Shown: positions 62,552-64,000 of the stretch, in pieces
Position numbering within the stretch: position 1 is the stretch's first letter
Layout of the letters: each line of letters begins with the position of its first letter
Made by a program: the position numbers and the translations under genes
NCBI GenBank assembly: GCA_014529385.2
Contig: CM043944.1
Location: 174,990,740 to 175,054,739 of the forward strand
Source: Adiantum capillus-veneris
Lineage: Eukaryota; Streptophyta; Polypodiopsida; Polypodiales; Pteridaceae
Direction: 5' to 3'
DNA length: 64,000 nt
Notes under the pieces: generated by a model
Seen by the model: only the letters and a program-made list of their open reading frames with translations
What the model was told of the DNA's origin: nothing
The model's database searches: none

Positions 62552-62592
62552 GTGATTCCAATTGGGGTGGAGATCTAGACCGAAAGCGTTCA

Positions 62593-63235
62593 TGTCACGT
62601 GCGCATTGCACTTGAGCCACCATCAGTCTTAGTTAGGGATCTAGCCTAGCACTTGTGAGCCTCTAGAAGGACATGCATGATCAAACAGGTCATAGTTGCG
62701 TACACTCACTTGCACAGTACACTAACTTAAGCATATAGGCATGTGAATAGTCACTTAAGTCATTTATTAATAAGTGAACAAGCCCAGCATTATGAAGTCG
62801 TGGGTTTCAGCCATGCTTCCCAACCCATGCTTTTTTGCAATACAAGGGGGTCACCAATTGGGATCATCATAACCCAATATTATGAAGAAGTGGGGTTTCA
62901 GGCATGCTGCCTGACCCAAGCTTTTTGCAATGTAAGGGGGTCACAACTGGATTATCGAAACCTAGTACCCACACAGACATCCAACACCCACAACACCTTA
63001 GCACCCTAGCGTTTGTAGATTGCATATTTCAGCCCAGCATTTTTTCATCAGTTCAGCCCAGCGTTTTTGCACAAGATCAGCCTCAGCATTTTTGCATCAA
63101 ATCAGCATCGTCATAAAGCATTCAGTATTCAGCATTTAGCCTTTGTATCAACATTTTTGCAAGTAATCTAAAGCAAGTACTTGCTCTAGCAACAAAGCAA
63201 GGGGGCCCTTCAGGGTGGTAGGGACCCAACATGTA

Positions 63236-63304
<69 letters not shown>

Positions 63305-63393
63305 TAGTTTGGTTTTCTCATGTGAAGTACTTGTGTTTGTGTGCAAAGTAGTAGATATAGGAAAATCCTTAAACCCTTCCGTTGCACCTGATA
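62593..63393 (+). mobile_element. solo LTR4c with target duplication GTTCA
   Basis: TGTCACGTGCGCATTGCAC...CCGTTGCACCTGATA, flanked exactly by GTTCA (62588-62592 and 63394-63398). It is related to LTR4b at the start (GTGAGCCTCTAG, CATGCATGATCA) and has the CAGCGTTTTTGCA-type units (63000-63110) and a long CT tract (63238-63301). It ends in TA rather than CA. Confidence 0.9.
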
Positions 63394-63398
63394 GTTCA

Positions 63399-63700
63399 AC
63401 TATAGATTCCACCTATCCATTTGATTAAGAAGTGATTTCATAGAGCAGCAAGAACCATCCTACAATTGTCTTATCTTCCACACAAGCCAAGCATCGAGTT
63501 GTTTGCACTGCTACGTGAGTTAGTGTGGTTAAGAAGGCTGCTTTTGGAGATAGGTTTTTGGCAACAGACAACCACGATTTATTTAGACAATCAGAGTTCT
63601 ATAGCCATTGTGAGGAACCAAGTGTTTCATGCCCGGGTATAGCAAGATACAGCACCACTTTGCTTGAGAGAAGACCCTTGATGGGTGCACTCTAATCGTC
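63399..63700 (+). pseudogene. copia RNase H remnant
   Basis: Two frames together give the end of a Ty1/copia RNase H: SSKNHPTIVLSSTQAKHR (equivalent to the usual ALSSTEAEYR), then after a frameshift ELFALLRELVWLRRLLLEIG, TTIYLDNQSSIAIVRN and QVFHAR. IQHHFA follows in a further frame (equivalent to QYHFVREK). Catalytic positions in the DNQS motif are kept, but frameshifts and stops make it dead. Confidence 0.75.
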
Positions 63701-64000
63701 AACCCCGTCGAGGGGACGACACTCAATTCTAGCTGACCTGACTTGAACACAGGTGGTGATCTGAAGATTGATCTCATCAGTCATGTTGCTGGAGTGTCAG
63801 GCACTGTGACCAACACGCCGAGTCTTCTCAAGCGAAAGAAAAAGAAAAAATAAAGGTTTTGGTTCTAGGGGTTTTCTTTTCTTCTTGGCATTACGTTTCC
63901 TATGCACTGGCCTAGGGTCAAGGGGTGACCTGTGGCAGGGTTATCTCCTTGGTGGAAACTCCTAGTCAGCCTTTGTTCCCTTCTGAGTGAATGGGCTCAG
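63701..64000. other. no gene recognised
   Basis: No coding frame, repeat or RNA gene can be supported to the window end. This may be the 3' side of the copia element. Confidence 0.4.

Overview
The window reads as repeat-dominated land-plant nuclear DNA. The evidence is plant-type retroelements: Ty3/gypsy polyproteins with a C-terminal chromodomain, LTRs followed by a primer-binding site matching initiator tRNA-Met (TGGTATCAGAGC type), LINEs with a DUF4283 plus CCHC first ORF or a zf-RVT end, Ty1/copia fragments and tRNA-derived SINE-like units. Very long (CT/GA)n and (TG)n microsatellites are everywhere. A fern or other large-genome plant is my guess only; no rRNA, organelle gene or recognisable housekeeping gene fixes the species. 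I see no bacterial-type operon, CRISPR array or phage. Almost nothing here is a convincing host gene: there is one proline/histidine-rich ORF (18042-18710), one small ORF with an amber stop (1231-1701) and two weak exon candidates on the minus strand (20625-20765; 45221-45434 with 45088-45102).

Layout. 1-8.7 kb: microsatellites, a GTACCA-type minisatellite, a minus-strand LINE that keeps ORF1 (coiled coil plus RRM-like) and the endonuclease part of ORF2 (4010-5884), and a worn plus-strand LINE tail (7440-8640). 8.7-11 kb: a GC-rich LTR family (called LTR6) whose LTR has about 120-bp inverted ends and which lies in a large palindromic arrangement. 11-20.8 kb: compound microsatellites inside local tandem duplications, two SINE-like units, the Pro/His-rich ORF. 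20.8-30.4 kb: an inverted LTR1 fragment, a LINE 5' half (ORF1 and endonuclease), then a gypsy gag-pol fused to it with no 5' LTR, ending in a 3' LTR (LTR3) and the LINE 3' end.

30.4-44.9 kb is a four-level nest: a minus-strand LINE is split by an LTR5 element (30628-44275), which is split by an LTR1 element (32238-41281, duplication ATGGA), which is split by a gypsy element with LTR2 (35855-40259, duplication CCGGA). 45.5-51 kb: a plus-strand LINE split by an LTR3 copy, itself split by an LTR4 cluster (46313-49199, duplication TTACT). 51-57.8 kb: a gag-only LTR2 relative split by a minus-strand LTR4b element (52796-57354), which contains a solo LTR4 (54218-55443, duplication CGAGT). 57.8-64 kb: copia remnants with LTR7, a second gag-only copy, a minus LTR5 fragment, a solo LTR4c (62593-63393, duplication GTTCA) and a copia RNase H remnant.

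The elements work together only as a history of insertions. The most notable points are: unrelated LTR families share one hairpin-like motif next to an A-rich signal; two gag-only copies share the same loss of pol; one LTR family is itself a foldback; and one LINE has ORF1 and ORF2 in a single frame separated by a lone UAG. All family names (LTR1-LTR7, LINE A-D) are labels made for this window.
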